Positions 16,173 through 24,824 of a DNA stretch of 64,000 nucleotides are shown here, in pieces. Below the pieces are notes generated by a model. The model saw nothing but the letters and a program-made list of their open reading frames with translations. It was not told the origin of the DNA and ran no database searches. The DNA comes from Spiro-02 sp034114085 (GTDB taxonomy: Bacteria; Spirochaetota; Spirochaetia; Sphaerochaetales; Sphaerochaetaceae). How positions within the stretch are numbered: position 1 is the stretch's first letter; each line of letters begins with the position of its first letter. Location: assembly GCA_034114085.1 (NCBI GenBank), contig JAXEWB010000081.1, positions 1 to 64,000 on the forward strand, written 5' to 3'. The position numbers and the translations under genes were made by a program.

Positions 16173-17410
16173 TGTGTGACCACGCCATTCAGATGCAAGG
16201 TGGAACGCTGGTCGTTCCTGATGCCCCGGTTATTCCCTATATCGAGGGGGACGGTGTGGGCGCTGAAATTTCTTCCGTCATGCGGAATGTGCTTGATGCC
16301 GCCGTTCGTGCTGCATATGGCGACTGCCGCAGGTTGTTGTGGAAGGAAATCCTGGCCGGAGGCAAGGCCGCTCGGCTATGCAATGGAAATTATCTGCCGC
16401 AAGAGACCGTTGATGCCATCAGGAATTACAAGGTTGCGATTAAAGGACCTCTGATGACTCCGATTGGCGGCGGTATGAGAAGTCTCAATGTCACGTTGCG
16501 CCAGGACATGGATCTCTATGTCTGCCTGCGTCCTGTACGTTGGTTTGCTGGTGTTCCTTCTCCCGTCAAGCATCCTGAGCTGGTCGATATGGTGGTATTC
16601 CGCGAAAACACCGAGGACATCTACGCCGGCATCGAGTGGGAGAGCGGAAGCGGCGCGGTCAGAAAGGTCATCCGGTTTCTACAGGATGAGATGAGTGTGA
16701 AGAAGATACGTTTTCCCGAAACTTCCGCATTGGGGATCAAGCCGGTGTCCATCGAGGGATCGGAACGTCTGATTCGGGCCGCCATCAGGTATGCGCTGAA
16801 CAACGGCAGGCGGAACGTGACGCTGGTCCACAAGGGCAATATCATGAAGTTCACCGAAGGCGGCTTCCGTAAGTGGGGGTATGAGCTTGCCAAGCGGGAG
16901 TTCGGCGCCGAGCGGGACGAGAATGGTGTCTGGTCCATTGCCCGCGATGGTGGCGTTCCTCTGGTGATTAAGGACTGCATCTGCGATGCGTTCTTGCAGA
17001 ACATCATGCTTAGGCCCGCCGACTACGATGTCGTGGCTACATTGAACCTCAACGGTGACTACGTGTCCGACGCCCTTGCCGCGGAGGTCGGGGGAATCGG
17101 CATCGCGCCGGGAGGGAATATCAACTACGATAGCGGAGTAGCCGTGTTCGAGGCGACACATGGCACCGCACCTGATATCGCCGGACAGGACAAGGTAAAT
17201 CCGTTGTCCATAGTTCTTTCCGGTGAGATGCTGCTACGTTATATAGGTTGGGCCGAGGCTGCGGACAAGGTCGTTCTCGCCGTACAGAAAGCTATCGGCA
17301 GCAGGCGTGTCACCGCCGACTTCCACCGTTTGATGGTTGCCGATGGACTGCATGCGGAATTGCTCGGAACAAAGGCGTTCGGTGAATACCTAGTGGAATG
17401 CATGGAGTGA
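16169..17410 (+). CDS. icd: Isocitrate dehydrogenase, probably NAD+-dependent
   Basis: This 413-residue enzyme converts isocitrate to 2-oxoglutarate and CO2. It overlaps the aconitase stop (ATGATG), so the genes are coupled. Substrate residues appear in MRSLNVTLRQDMDLYVCLRP, with the serine that is phosphorylated in E. coli, and in FRENTEDIYAGIEW. In the cofactor pocket the motif is HGTAPDIAGQDKVNP. The Asp-Ile pair (about residues 336-337) replaces the Lys344-Tyr345 that binds the NADP 2-phosphate in E. coli, and Tyr391 is Ala. The later Arg (395) and Val351 are retained. I infer NAD+ preference. Confidence 0.93.
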   Translation: MMCDHAIQMQGGTLVVPDAPVIPYIEGDGVGAEISSVMRNVLDAAVRAAYGDCRRLLWKEILAGGKAARLCNGNYLPQETVDAIRNYKVAIKGPLMTPIGGGMRSLNVTLRQDMDLYVCLRPVRWFAGVPSPVKHPELVDMVVFRENTEDIYAGIEWESGSGAVRKVIRFLQDEMSVKKIRFPETSALGIKPVSIEGSERLIRAAIRYALNNGRRNVTLVHKGNIMKFTEGGFRKWGYELAKREFGAERDENGVWSIARDGGVPLVIKDCICDAFLQNIMLRPADYDVVATLNLNGDYVSDALAAEVGGIGIAPGGNINYDSGVAVFEATHGTAPDIAGQDKVNPLSIVLSGEMLLRYIGWAEAADKVVLAVQKAIGSRRVTADFHRLMVADGLHAELLGTKAFGEYLVECME

Positions 17411-17440
17411 TCCAGTTACTCGAAAAGGGTCGCTTGTACA

Positions 17441-17489
17441 AAAGATAGCGATGCCCAGGCTGCTTGAGCCGCCGGGGCATCGTCTTTAT
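17441..17489 (+). terminator. Terminator of the acn-icd operon
   Basis: CGATGCCC (17449-17456) pairs with GGGCATCG (17475-17482), flanked by AAAGAT and TCTTT, which extend the pairing. TCTTTAT follows the stem. Confidence 0.65.
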
Positions 17490-17537
17490 GAGCGGTTATG
17501 AGCGGGAGACGGGGAGTCCTGCGATATGTTGCCGTAT

Positions 17538-17933
17538 CTAGTCTTCCCAAATATCTTCCGGTTTTCTCAGTTGTTCCTCGGCTTTCAGCATCCGTTCCTC
17601 ATAGCCATCGATTTTCTTGTCCAGGCGGTCGAGTACGTCTTGCATTTCAGCGAGGCGTACAGCGAGTCGGCGGCGTTGTTCAATCAGCAATTGTTTTCTT
17701 GCCGCTATCGTCTCCGTACCTTGCTGGAAGAGCGTGACGTATTCAATCAATACTTCAATCGGCAGTCCCGCGCTTCGCATGCACTTGATGAACTGAACCC
17801 AGTTGCAATCCTGTTCATCATAGTTCCGTATGCCGCTTTTTCTACGGACCGGAGGGATGAGTCCGATGCGCTCATAATATCTCAACGTATCGGCGGATAC
17901 GTCGAATCTCTGGCTTACTTCCGCTATTGTCAT
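17538..17933 (-). CDS. MerR-family regulator (AdhR-like)
   Basis: This is a 131-residue one-component regulator. The winged helix-turn-helix is at residues 1-70 (MTIAEVSQRFDVSADTLRYY, then ERIGLIPPVRRKSGIRNYDE), followed by a long coiled-coil dimerisation helix from about residue 80. There is no large effector domain, as in the AdhR/NmlR group that senses aldehydes or electrophiles. A single cysteine (CNWVQFIKCMRSAGLP contains two) in helix 3 could be the sensor. It lies 89 nt downstream of the aldo/keto reductase gene on the same strand, whose promoter has a matching 18-bp MerR operator. It probably regulates that gene and itself. Confidence 0.9.
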   Translation of the reverse strand: MTIAEVSQRFDVSADTLRYYERIGLIPPVRRKSGIRNYDEQDCNWVQFIKCMRSAGLPIEVLIEYVTLFQQGTETIAARKQLLIEQRRRLAVRLAEMQDVLDRLDKKIDGYEERMLKAEEQLRKPEDIWED

Positions 17934-18022
17934 AACCTTGCCTCATCATATGCGTTCTATCTTGATCGAGTGACATACAAGTCGCTGGACTTGCCGCACC
18001 AATGAAAATCTCCCATATTCTG

Positions 18023-19171
18023 TCATCGTCCGAAGACTTCAGCGGCCCGGTTCATGTTCGCCACGACTTCTACGTTGAACGGGCAGCGTTTTTCACAGGC
18101 TCTGCATGAGATGCATTCTCCCGCGCCGTGGGGCAGGATCGCATAATGCTCTCGAACGGTTTCCGGAATCATACCCTGCGCGTTCGCAAGGTTGAGGAAC
18201 TTTGTAACGGTTGCCACATCGATTCCTTTTGGGCAGGGGGCGCAATGGCCGCAATACATGCAGTGCCCCTCCCAGCTGATTCTGGGAAAACCGGCGAAAG
18301 CCGGTGCGTAGTCCTTTTCCTCGTCAGTAGCGGTTTCATAGGCGATGCTGGCTTCCAGTTCGCCGACCGTATGCGCGCCGACAAGGACCGTCGCTACTGC
18401 CGGTCTGGTCAATGCATAATGGAGGCATTGACAGGGGGTGAGCGACTTGCCGGCGGGAGATAATGTTTCATCCAGCAAGTCGCCGCCGCCGAAAGCCTTC
18501 ATGACGGTGATGCCTACTCCTTTTCGACTGCATGTCTCGTAGAGGGCTTGTCTGCCAGGATCCATGTTGACCAGAGGGTCTTCGTAGTTCTTGTCATCCC
18601 ATAACGCAAAGCAATCGTCGTTCGCCGGCTGGAGGTCGTAGCAGGGGTTGACGCTGAACATCAGCACATCGATGAGTCCGCTGTCCACCGCCGCAAGAGC
18701 TGCGGCGGGATTGTGGCTGCTCAAGCCGATGCGCCTGATTTTTCCCGCGTGTTTCAATGCGCGGGCGTATTCCATGACAGGCCCTTTGGAGACTGTTTCC
18801 CAGTCGTCCAAGGAGTCGACATAATGCACCATCCCGACATCGATATAATCGGTATCCAGACGGGCGAGCAAATCTTCGAAGCTGGCTTTCACTTCTTCGA
18901 TTCGGCGTGTCCGTTCATACTGCCCGTTCCTCCAGACGGTACATAGATGCGCCTGCAGGATGAAATTCTCCCGCCGTCCGCACAATGCCTCGCCTAAACG
19001 GCTACGAAATGTGGGGTGGGGGATGTAGAGGTCGATGTAGTTGATCCCCGCTTGCTGCGCGGCATCGATCAGAGCTCCCGTATAGATGCCGTCATGATCA
19101 ACGAATCCCTCGCAGCCCAGACCGATTTCACTGACGTTCAGGTCGGTAGCGCCCAATTGCCGATATTTCAT
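18023..19171 (-). CDS. Aldo/keto reductase with C-terminal 4Fe-4S ferredoxin domain
   Basis: This is a 382-residue protein. The N-terminal TIM barrel of the aldo/keto reductase type begins MKYRQLGATDLNVSEIGLGC. The usual catalytic Asp/Tyr stretch is represented by AAQQAGINYIDLYIP, and DTDYIDVGMVHYVDS follows. The C-terminal quarter carries CMYCGHCAPCPKGI and CISCRACEKRCPF, typical of the YcsN-like family predicted to bind iron-sulfur clusters. The start at 19171 has AGGGGAA 8 nt upstream. The frame stays open to 19339, but the promoter start point lies near 19307, so the longest form is excluded. It reduces unknown carbonyls, and its MerR operator suggests an aldehyde stress role. Confidence 0.88.
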   Translation of the reverse strand: MKYRQLGATDLNVSEIGLGCEGFVDHDGIYTGALIDAAQQAGINYIDLYIPHPTFRSRLGEALCGRRENFILQAHLCTVWRNGQYERTRRIEEVKASFEDLLARLDTDYIDVGMVHYVDSLDDWETVSKGPVMEYARALKHAGKIRRIGLSSHNPAAALAAVDSGLIDVLMFSVNPCYDLQPANDDCFALWDDKNYEDPLVNMDPGRQALYETCSRKGVGITVMKAFGGGDLLDETLSPAGKSLTPCQCLHYALTRPAVATVLVGAHTVGELEASIAYETATDEEKDYAPAFAGFPRISWEGHCMYCGHCAPCPKGIDVATVTKFLNLANAQGMIPETVREHYAILPHGAGECISCRACEKRCPFNVEVVANMNRAAEVFGR

Positions 19172-19313
19172 TGTCGATTCCCCTTTGCCCATGTATAGTT
19201 GTACCCCGTCCATGCGGAATACGCTATCAGCAGGCATTTGTGTTTTAGCATATCCATTTGTTTCTTCATCCATTGCCGTTTCGGACAGCGCTTCCATTGC
19301 GGATGCTGGAAGT

Positions 19314-19344
19314 ACAATACTGCTTGGAGTTAACTCCAAGGCAA
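19314..19344 (-). promoter_or_regulatory. MerR-type promoter with 19-bp spacer and perfect operator
   Basis: On the minus strand TTGCCT (19339-19344) and TATTGT (19314-19319) are 19 bp apart, the overlong spacing that MerR activators correct by DNA distortion. Between and across them is the perfect 18-bp palindrome CTTGGAGTTAACTCCAAG (19323-19340). Confidence 0.8.
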
Positions 19345-19443
19345 GGAGTTCGCATGTGAAAATTCGAGAAAAACATGATTACCTGTGTAAATAGTATCCA
19401 AAGCCATGCATAGCGCTGTTATTCTGCAAATGTATTCAATTGT

Positions 19444-20124
19444 TTATTGTTTTTCGATAGATGCGAGGTCAAAGTCCCCGAAATCCAGAAGTACTCCGCT
19501 GACTCCTGATATTTTGGATGTCGTCTCGATATCCGCCATTTCTGACGCTACCGCCCATACTTGGCCAATACCGGCGGCCAAAGCGCTTTCGATACCGCTT
19601 CTGGTGTCTTCAAACACGACGCAATCGCATGGTTCCAGACGCAATGTCCTGGCTGCGGCAAGGTACACGGCCGGGTGGGGCTTCCCGGGAAACAACCCCC
19701 GGTCATAAGTGATTCTGTCGTTCAGGAACCAACGGTGAAGGCCGAACCATTCTATGTACCGGGCGAGATTGTCCGCGCCACAGCTTGTGGCGATCGCAAG
19801 CGGTACGTCTGCACGTTTACTGGCATCCAGCAGCTGTTCCGCACCAGGCGCGAGGCATAGCCTTTCTGGGTGCGCGAGGCACAGCGCGGCGTACATCTCT
19901 TCCTTGGCTTCAGAAATCCGGGATATGTCATCCCGCGAGGGGCGTCGGCCAAGCAGGTATTCGATCGTCGCGGGATTCGTCCTGCCGTTGAGCATCGCGG
20001 ATTCCTCATCGCTGAGTTCTGTTCCCCGTATTTCGCGGGACATGACTTTCCATGCTTCCCTGTTCTGCCAGGTATCCCAGAACAAGGTGCCGTTGAAATC
20101 GAATATGAGCCCTTTTTTACCCAT
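19444..20124 (-). CDS. HAD-superfamily phosphatase (beta-phosphoglucomutase-like)
   Basis: This is a 226-residue HAD hydrolase of subfamily I. Motif I is LIFDFNGTLFWDTW, with Asn in place of the usual second-turn residue between the two key positions (DFNGT rather than DxDGT), so the second acidic residue, the usual acid/base, is absent. Motif II is IATSCG, the lysine of motif III is in PGKPHPAVY, and motif IV is VVFEDTRSG. A helical cap is at about residues 15-85. DFNGT variants occur in active phosphatases of this group, but mutase activity would be doubtful. The gene has AAGGA upstream and follows citrate synthase across a terminator. Confidence 0.85.
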   Translation of the reverse strand: MGKKGLIFDFNGTLFWDTWQNREAWKVMSREIRGTELSDEESAMLNGRTNPATIEYLLGRRPSRDDISRISEAKEEMYAALCLAHPERLCLAPGAEQLLDASKRADVPLAIATSCGADNLARYIEWFGLHRWFLNDRITYDRGLFPGKPHPAVYLAAARTLRLEPCDCVVFEDTRSGIESALAAGIGQVWAVASEMADIETTSKISGVSGVLLDFGDFDLASIEKQ

Positions 20125-20144
20125 CGTACGTTCCTTTCAAACGA

Positions 20145-20172
20145 GAAAAAACCTGGGCATGCCCAAGTTTCT
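20145..20172 (-). terminator. Terminator of the citrate synthase gene
   Basis: On the minus strand AAACTTGGGC and GCCCAGGTTT form a stem around AT, followed by TTTTCTCG so that six T run together. Confidence 0.7.
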
Positions 20173-20187
20173 TCCCCGACGGAGATA

Positions 20188-21483
20188 TTACCGCTGATCG
20201 AGCGGCTGGACCTTTCTGACGGACGGCCCGCTGTAGACCTGACGGGGGCGGCCGATTTTCTGGTACGGATCATGTCTCCATTCAAGCCAGTGGGCGATCC
20301 AGCCGGGTAGCCTGCCCATCGCGAACAGTACGGTGAACATGGACGATGGGATTCCCATCGCATGGAAGATAATCCCAGTATAGAAATCAACGTTCGGATA
20401 GAGGTTCCGTTCGATGAAATACGGATCGTTGAGCGCGATATGCTCCAGTTCCATGGCGATATCAAGCAGGGGGTCCTGGACATTGGTGGAGTCAAGCACT
20501 TCCTGACAGAGCTTCTTCGCTATTTTCGCCCGAGGATCGTACGTCTTGTAGACTCTATGTCCGAATCCCATCAGCCTGAACGAGTCGTTCTTGTCCTTCG
20601 CTTTCTTGACGACATCCTCTACGGAGAGTCCTTCGCTGTTGATTTTGTTCAGCATCTCCAGTACCGCCTGGTTCGCTCCGCCGTGTTTGCTCCCCCACAG
20701 GGCGCAGCATCCCGCCGATACCGAAGCAAATAGATTTGCTTCACTGCTACCGACCAACCGTACCGCGGAAGTCGAACAATTCTGTTCATGGTCGGCATGG
20801 AGAATCAGCAACTGGTTCAACGCTTTTACATGTACGGGGTTCCTGTCGTATGGAGTGACCGGGGAGTTGAACATCATGTTGAGGAAGTTTTCACAGTAGG
20901 AATATTTGTAGGAAGGCTCTACAAAATCGAGGCCGCGCATCTGCCGGTAGCTGAATGCCGCGATAGTCCTCATTTTTGAAAGGAGCCTGGTGACGGTGAG
21001 GTCGATATTTTCCTCGGGATCCATGTCATCCATTTCAGGGTAGAACGCTGAAAGGGATGCGACCATGGCCGCAAGAATCGCCATGGGATGGGCATGGTGC
21101 GGATAAGCTCGGAAAAAATTTCGCATGTCCACATGGAGGAGGGAATGTTTGTTGAGCAGGTCCGCGTAAGTTTGCCGTTGCGCAGTATCCGGAAGTTCGC
21201 CTTTGATCAACAAGTAGGCGACTTCAACGAAATCGCAATGCTCTACCAGATCTTCTATGTCATAGCCCCTGTACCTGAGAACTCCCTGTTCACCATTGAT
21301 ATAGCAAATCGAACTGGAGCAGGAACCTGTATTGACGAAGCCTGGGTCATAGGTGATATAACCAGTTTCTTTCCGTAGGGTGGTGATGTCAATCGACTTG
21401 TCCCCCATGTTGTCAGTAATTACTGTCAAGGGGAGCTCTTTGCCGTCAAGAATCAATTTTGCACTGTTTTTGGCTACTTCCAT
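20188..21483 (-). CDS. gltA: Citrate synthase
   Basis: This 431-residue type II-like citrate synthase condenses acetyl-CoA with oxaloacetate. Diagnostic segments are LRYRGYDIEDLVEHCDFVEV, the catalytic-His segment LLILHADHEQNCSTSAVRLV, GSKHGGANQAVLEML with the second His, and LMGFGHRVYKTYDPRA with the CoA/oxaloacetate Arg. The start at 21483 is fixed by AAGGAG 7 nt upstream; the in-frame extension to 21624 lacks signals. With aconitase and isocitrate dehydrogenase 3 kb away on the other strand, it supplies 2-oxoglutarate for glutamate synthesis. No further TCA cycle genes are in the window. Confidence 0.94.
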   Translation of the reverse strand: MEVAKNSAKLILDGKELPLTVITDNMGDKSIDITTLRKETGYITYDPGFVNTGSCSSSICYINGEQGVLRYRGYDIEDLVEHCDFVEVAYLLIKGELPDTAQRQTYADLLNKHSLLHVDMRNFFRAYPHHAHPMAILAAMVASLSAFYPEMDDMDPEENIDLTVTRLLSKMRTIAAFSYRQMRGLDFVEPSYKYSYCENFLNMMFNSPVTPYDRNPVHVKALNQLLILHADHEQNCSTSAVRLVGSSEANLFASVSAGCCALWGSKHGGANQAVLEMLNKINSEGLSVEDVVKKAKDKNDSFRLMGFGHRVYKTYDPRAKIAKKLCQEVLDSTNVQDPLLDIAMELEHIALNDPYFIERNLYPNVDFYTGIIFHAMGIPSSMFTVLFAMGRLPGWIAHWLEWRHDPYQKIGRPRQVYSGPSVRKVQPLDQR

Positions 21484-21743
21484 GTACAGACTCCTTCTCT
21501 TTGGATGTGGTGGCGCCATGTTCGGCAGGCCTGTCCTGTCATGCTTGTCGCGACGTTTCCATATGCCGTTGATAAATTGCTCAAGGTATGTAAAAACCAG
21601 TACATCCCGATCGTTTCTTCGCAAGAATCATGCCTGACGAACGGCGAATATGTGTCAGCCTTTCTGGCCGTCAACGCCTCGTGACCATGATTGTCGCCGA
21701 CGGACATGTCCATGGCCGGTTCAACGGCTTTCATCAGTTGGCG

Positions 21744-22655
21744 TCATTCGGTAAAACAGTCCGCCCCTGAAATCCTGTCAAGCGCCAGCACCAGCGCCTG
21801 TGTGCCATTCTTGCCGTTGCCAGTTCCCTGCAACGCGATGTATAGCTGATTGACCAACGCCAGCCCTGGAAGAGAGAGGTGCATCCTTTGCGCCTCTTCC
21901 AATGCGATACCCATGTCCTTGACAAAATGATCAATGAAGAAACCTGGTGCATAATTGCCTTTGATAATTCGTGGCGCCAGGTTGTCCAGGGTCCAGCAAC
22001 CGGCGGCACCCTTGCTAATCGTTCCGACCATAGTATCAAGATCCAGTCCCGCCTTGCGTGCGTACAGCAATGCTTCACAGACGCCGATCATGGTTCCGGC
22101 GATCGTAATCTGGTTCGCCATCTTCGTGTGCTGCCCCGCTCCGGGACCGCCTTCCAGAACGGAAGCCTTGCCCATGATGTCGAAGAAAGGAAGGACCGCC
22201 TCATATGCCTCCTTGGATCCTCCCGCCATGATGGAGAGTCTCGCTTCCCTAGCTCCCACGTCTCCGCCGGATACTGGCGCATCGACGCTATCGCAACCAA
22301 GTTCTCTCGCTTTTTCGTTGATTCTGATTGCTAGCGAAGGTTTTGTCGTTGTCATATCGACAAAGATACTTCCTGGCTTTGCACTGGAAAACAGTCCGTC
22401 AACACCGAAATAACATTCTTCAACATCAGTAGGGAAGCCTACCATGGTGAAGGTGATGTCGCTTTTTTGCGCCACTTCGCGAGGTGTCGCGGCGAGCGTG
22501 GCTCCCTCTTCCACTAGAGGTCGGGCTTTTGATGCCGTCCGATTGTAGACGACGGCGCTATAGCCCGCCGCCATGAGATGATGGCACATCCAACGTCCCA
22601 TCACTCCTGTTCCAATCCAACCGACAATAGGTTTCGCTTGAGTTCCTGCCTGCAT
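21744..22655 (-). CDS. 3-hydroxyisobutyrate dehydrogenase-family NAD(P) oxidoreductase
   Basis: This is a 303-residue beta-hydroxyacid dehydrogenase. The N-terminal Rossmann motif is VGWIGTGVMGRWMCHHLMAA at about residues 11-30. The substrate motif is DAPVSGGDVGAREARLSIMA, and the catalytic Lys lies in the GGPGAGQHTKMANQITIAGT block. The family includes 3-hydroxyisobutyrate, tartronate semialdehyde and succinic semialdehyde/glyoxylate reductases; the sequence alone does not separate them. GAGGAGGGG upstream of 22655 defines the start. It is probably transcribed alone. Confidence 0.88.
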   Translation of the reverse strand: MQAGTQAKPIVGWIGTGVMGRWMCHHLMAAGYSAVVYNRTASKARPLVEEGATLAATPREVAQKSDITFTMVGFPTDVEECYFGVDGLFSSAKPGSIFVDMTTTKPSLAIRINEKARELGCDSVDAPVSGGDVGAREARLSIMAGGSKEAYEAVLPFFDIMGKASVLEGGPGAGQHTKMANQITIAGTMIGVCEALLYARKAGLDLDTMVGTISKGAAGCWTLDNLAPRIIKGNYAPGFFIDHFVKDMGIALEEAQRMHLSLPGLALVNQLYIALQGTGNGKNGTQALVLALDRISGADCFTE

Positions 22656-22799
22656 ATCGCCCCTCCTCAATACGTGGTTTTGCATGTATCCTAGCCGATT
22701 TCCTATAAAAAGAAAATAGCGTTTTTTTCAAGAGAGGATTCCACAAGAACTCTTTCCTCATTTTGAAACCATGCGTATAATAGGTTCTGGAGGCAAGGC

Positions 22800-23117
22800 A
22801 TGGAACATGACACTATCAAGGCTTTTCCGGCAGATGAAAAAGTGGTGGACATCGCCGGCTTTTTCAAAGTGTTCGGAGATCCGACTAGGCTGAAAATCCT
22901 TTTTCTGCTGGAAGGGGGCGAGTTGCCCGTGAATGCTATCGTCGATGCCTTGGGGATGCAGCAATCCGCCATCAGTCAACAATTGAAGTTGTTGAAGGCC
23001 TCCCGTCTGGTTCGTTGGAGAAAGGAGGGCCGGAACATCTACTATCGGCTTGATGACGACCATATCGCCCGGATTCTTTCCCTCGGTACGGAGCACTACG
23101 AAGAGACGTTGAACTGA
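22800..23117 (+). CDS. ArsR-family winged-helix repressor
   Basis: This is a 105-residue small regulator. The winged helix is at about residues 18-95: FKVFGDPTRLKILFLLEGGE, then VDALGMQQSAISQQLKLLKA as recognition region, and WRKEGRNIYYRLDDDHI as wing. It lacks the ELCVCDL metal site of ArsR/SmtB alpha-3; the equivalent segment is ELPVNAIVDAL, with no cysteines, so metal sensing, if any, uses other positions. GGAGGC precedes the ATG, and TATAAT lies about 20 nt further up. The gene for a flavodoxin-ferredoxin protein follows 131 nt downstream and is a likely target. Confidence 0.88.
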   Translation: MEHDTIKAFPADEKVVDIAGFFKVFGDPTRLKILFLLEGGELPVNAIVDALGMQQSAISQQLKLLKASRLVRWRKEGRNIYYRLDDDHIARILSLGTEHYEETLN

Positions 23118-23248
23118 TAGCCAGTACAGCTGCGAATGACGGTCAGTCCTGTTTGGGAAATTCTCCGTTCCGCTTTGGAGACTTCCTGCGGGCATATCGG
23201 CTTGCGGGTTTTCCTGGCATATTTTATTCAGGAATAAGGAGCATCGTA

Positions 23249-24046
23249 ATGGTCGAGCATGTACATCTGTTGTATTTCAGTCCTACCGGCAACAGCCGGA
23301 CGACTGCCAATGCGGTGGCTTTCGGGCTTGAGTCCAATATCGACTTGAATCATGATTTGACCAAAGCCGTGTCGCGCCGCGAGGTAAGGTCGAAGGGCAT
23401 TTACTTTGACAAGGATGATGTCGTCGTCATCTGCGCGCCAGTCTATGCGGGGCGTCTTCCCTCCTGTTTCGCGGAGTTGTTCCCATCGTCGATCCACGCC
23501 GATGGTTCAAAAGCCGTCCTTGCCGTTACGTATGGCAACCGGGCTTATGAGGATGCCCTCGTTGAGTTGGAGGATTTATGCCGGGCGTCAGGTTTTATTC
23601 CTTTATGTGCCGGTGCGTTTGTAGGAGTCCATTCTTATGATGACCGCATTGGTTCTGGCCGTCCCGATGCGAAGGATCTAGACGCGATGCATACGCTCGG
23701 CCGCATCGCATTGGAAAAGCTCAACGAGGGGGAGGTCCTGATGGGCGCTATCGAGGGAAAACGTCCGTACAAGTCCGGTATACGTTCCTCCGATCCTCCG
23801 TTCGGAGCCATGGTTTCCGGGCATTGCTCTGAGTGCGGCGCATGTGTGGAGGTTTGCCCCGTCGATGCTATCGACCCGGCGACCCCGGGCAAGACGGATG
23901 TCTCCCGCTGTATACGTTGTTCTGCTTGCATCAAGGCGTGTCCGCTTCATGTCCGTGGTTTTTTCGATTCCAGGCATGCTGAAGTGCTGAAAATGCTGGA
24001 GGAGCGTTGTCTCGGGACGAGGCGGGAAGCCCAGCTATTCTTCTAG
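23249..24046 (+). CDS. EFR1-type flavodoxin-ferredoxin protein
   Basis: This is a 265-residue soluble redox protein. The N-terminal flavodoxin-like domain has the FMN phosphate loop FSPTGNSRTTAN at about residues 9-20 and VVVICAPVYAGRLPSCF. The C-terminal dicluster ferredoxin has CSECGACVEVCPVDAI and CIRCSACIKACPLHV, each CxxCxxCxxxCP. Such EFR1 proteins are widespread in anaerobes and are thought to shuttle electrons; the partners are unknown. The start at 23249 is supported by AAGGAG 8 nt upstream. Confidence 0.9.
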   Translation: MVEHVHLLYFSPTGNSRTTANAVAFGLESNIDLNHDLTKAVSRREVRSKGIYFDKDDVVVICAPVYAGRLPSCFAELFPSSIHADGSKAVLAVTYGNRAYEDALVELEDLCRASGFIPLCAGAFVGVHSYDDRIGSGRPDAKDLDAMHTLGRIALEKLNEGEVLMGAIEGKRPYKSGIRSSDPPFGAMVSGHCSECGACVEVCPVDAIDPATPGKTDVSRCIRCSACIKACPLHVRGFFDSRHAEVLKMLEERCLGTRREAQLFF

Positions 24047-24093
24047 CCGGTGGCACCGTATCACTGACGCATTGGCAACGGCCCGCTGTGAAA

Positions 24094-24121
24094 GGGGTAC
24101 GGGCTATACATCCCGTACCCC
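24094..24121. terminator. Stem-loop between convergent genes
   Basis: GGGGTACGGG (24094-24103) and CCCGTACCCC (24112-24121) form a perfect 10-bp stem with an 8-nt loop. No T-run follows on either strand. It is a probable shared transcript end for the flavodoxin-ferredoxin and trmO genes. Confidence 0.5.
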
Positions 24122-24143
24122 AGTAGCGTTGGCGTGCTGACTG

Positions 24144-24626
24144 TCAGAAATTAAATTCCGCTTCCCAATCAAAGTCGCCTGATGTTTCCACGTTTTTTGG
24201 CCAATGCGTACACCATTTTGGCGTTTTGGGTTCTTCTATCCTGTCGATGCTCGGTATATAGGGTTTTATATCCAGTACCGGCGTCCCGTCATCGGCATCG
24301 ATATAATCGAGATAGATGGTTCCCGTCCGTTCATCTATCCCTAGAATGCCGCTGACTGAAAGTGCGATCGGATTAGGTCTCAATGGTGAACGGGTGGCGA
24401 AGATGCCCATGATTTCCGGTGCGTTTTTGTAAGGAGCCGGGACCTCTAGAACGCTCCTGTCTTCTTCGGTGTCGAAGCGATTCGCCCACCAAAGCGTCAC
24501 GATGTGCCCGAACTGTTCCAACGTCCTTAGTCCCGGCACATATCGTTGTCCCAGTTCAATCCTCATGCCTTGTCCGTCCGAGCGTACCGTACCGATTTCC
24601 ACGTTGCTGAATGTCTGTGTTTTCAT
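24144..24626 (-). CDS. trmO: tRNA t6A37 N6-methyltransferase TrmO (TsaA/YaeB family)
   Basis: This 160-residue protein of the TsaA/UPF0066 family uses SAM to methylate the t6A at position 37 of threonine tRNA in studied homologues. The beta-barrel fold is read from ALSVSGILGIDERTGTIYLD, and the family signature is FATRSPLRPNPIALSVSG. The extra N-terminal elements and C-terminal anticodon-binding region of long TrmO proteins are lacking, as is common in short members, whose exact target is less certain. The start at 24626 has GGAGG 7 nt upstream; a GTG at 24650 is less likely. Confidence 0.85.
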   Translation of the reverse strand: MKTQTFSNVEIGTVRSDGQGMRIELGQRYVPGLRTLEQFGHIVTLWWANRFDTEEDRSVLEVPAPYKNAPEIMGIFATRSPLRPNPIALSVSGILGIDERTGTIYLDYIDADDGTPVLDIKPYIPSIDRIEEPKTPKWCTHWPKNVETSGDFDWEAEFNF

Positions 24627-24824
24627 GTCGTTTTCCTCCGTTGCCTCCACTTTGAACCCTCACATGATGGGAGAGTCAAGTTTTTTCTCATGTAGTCTTC
24701 TTTTTTCGCCGTAGAGCGCAGGATGACGCTGGCAATGAAGCTGTTACGGTTGGAGAACAACCTGCGAACAACAGGAGGCTCGGAGTAGGACGCAGGCTGG
24801 CAGAAGTTGGGAGATATCGGACGG

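Noticed and set aside
19172..19339. 56-codon N-terminal extension of the aldo/keto reductase
   Set aside because: It lies partly upstream of the MerR promoter start point and has no barrel-like sequence; the start at 19171 has a ribosome-binding site.
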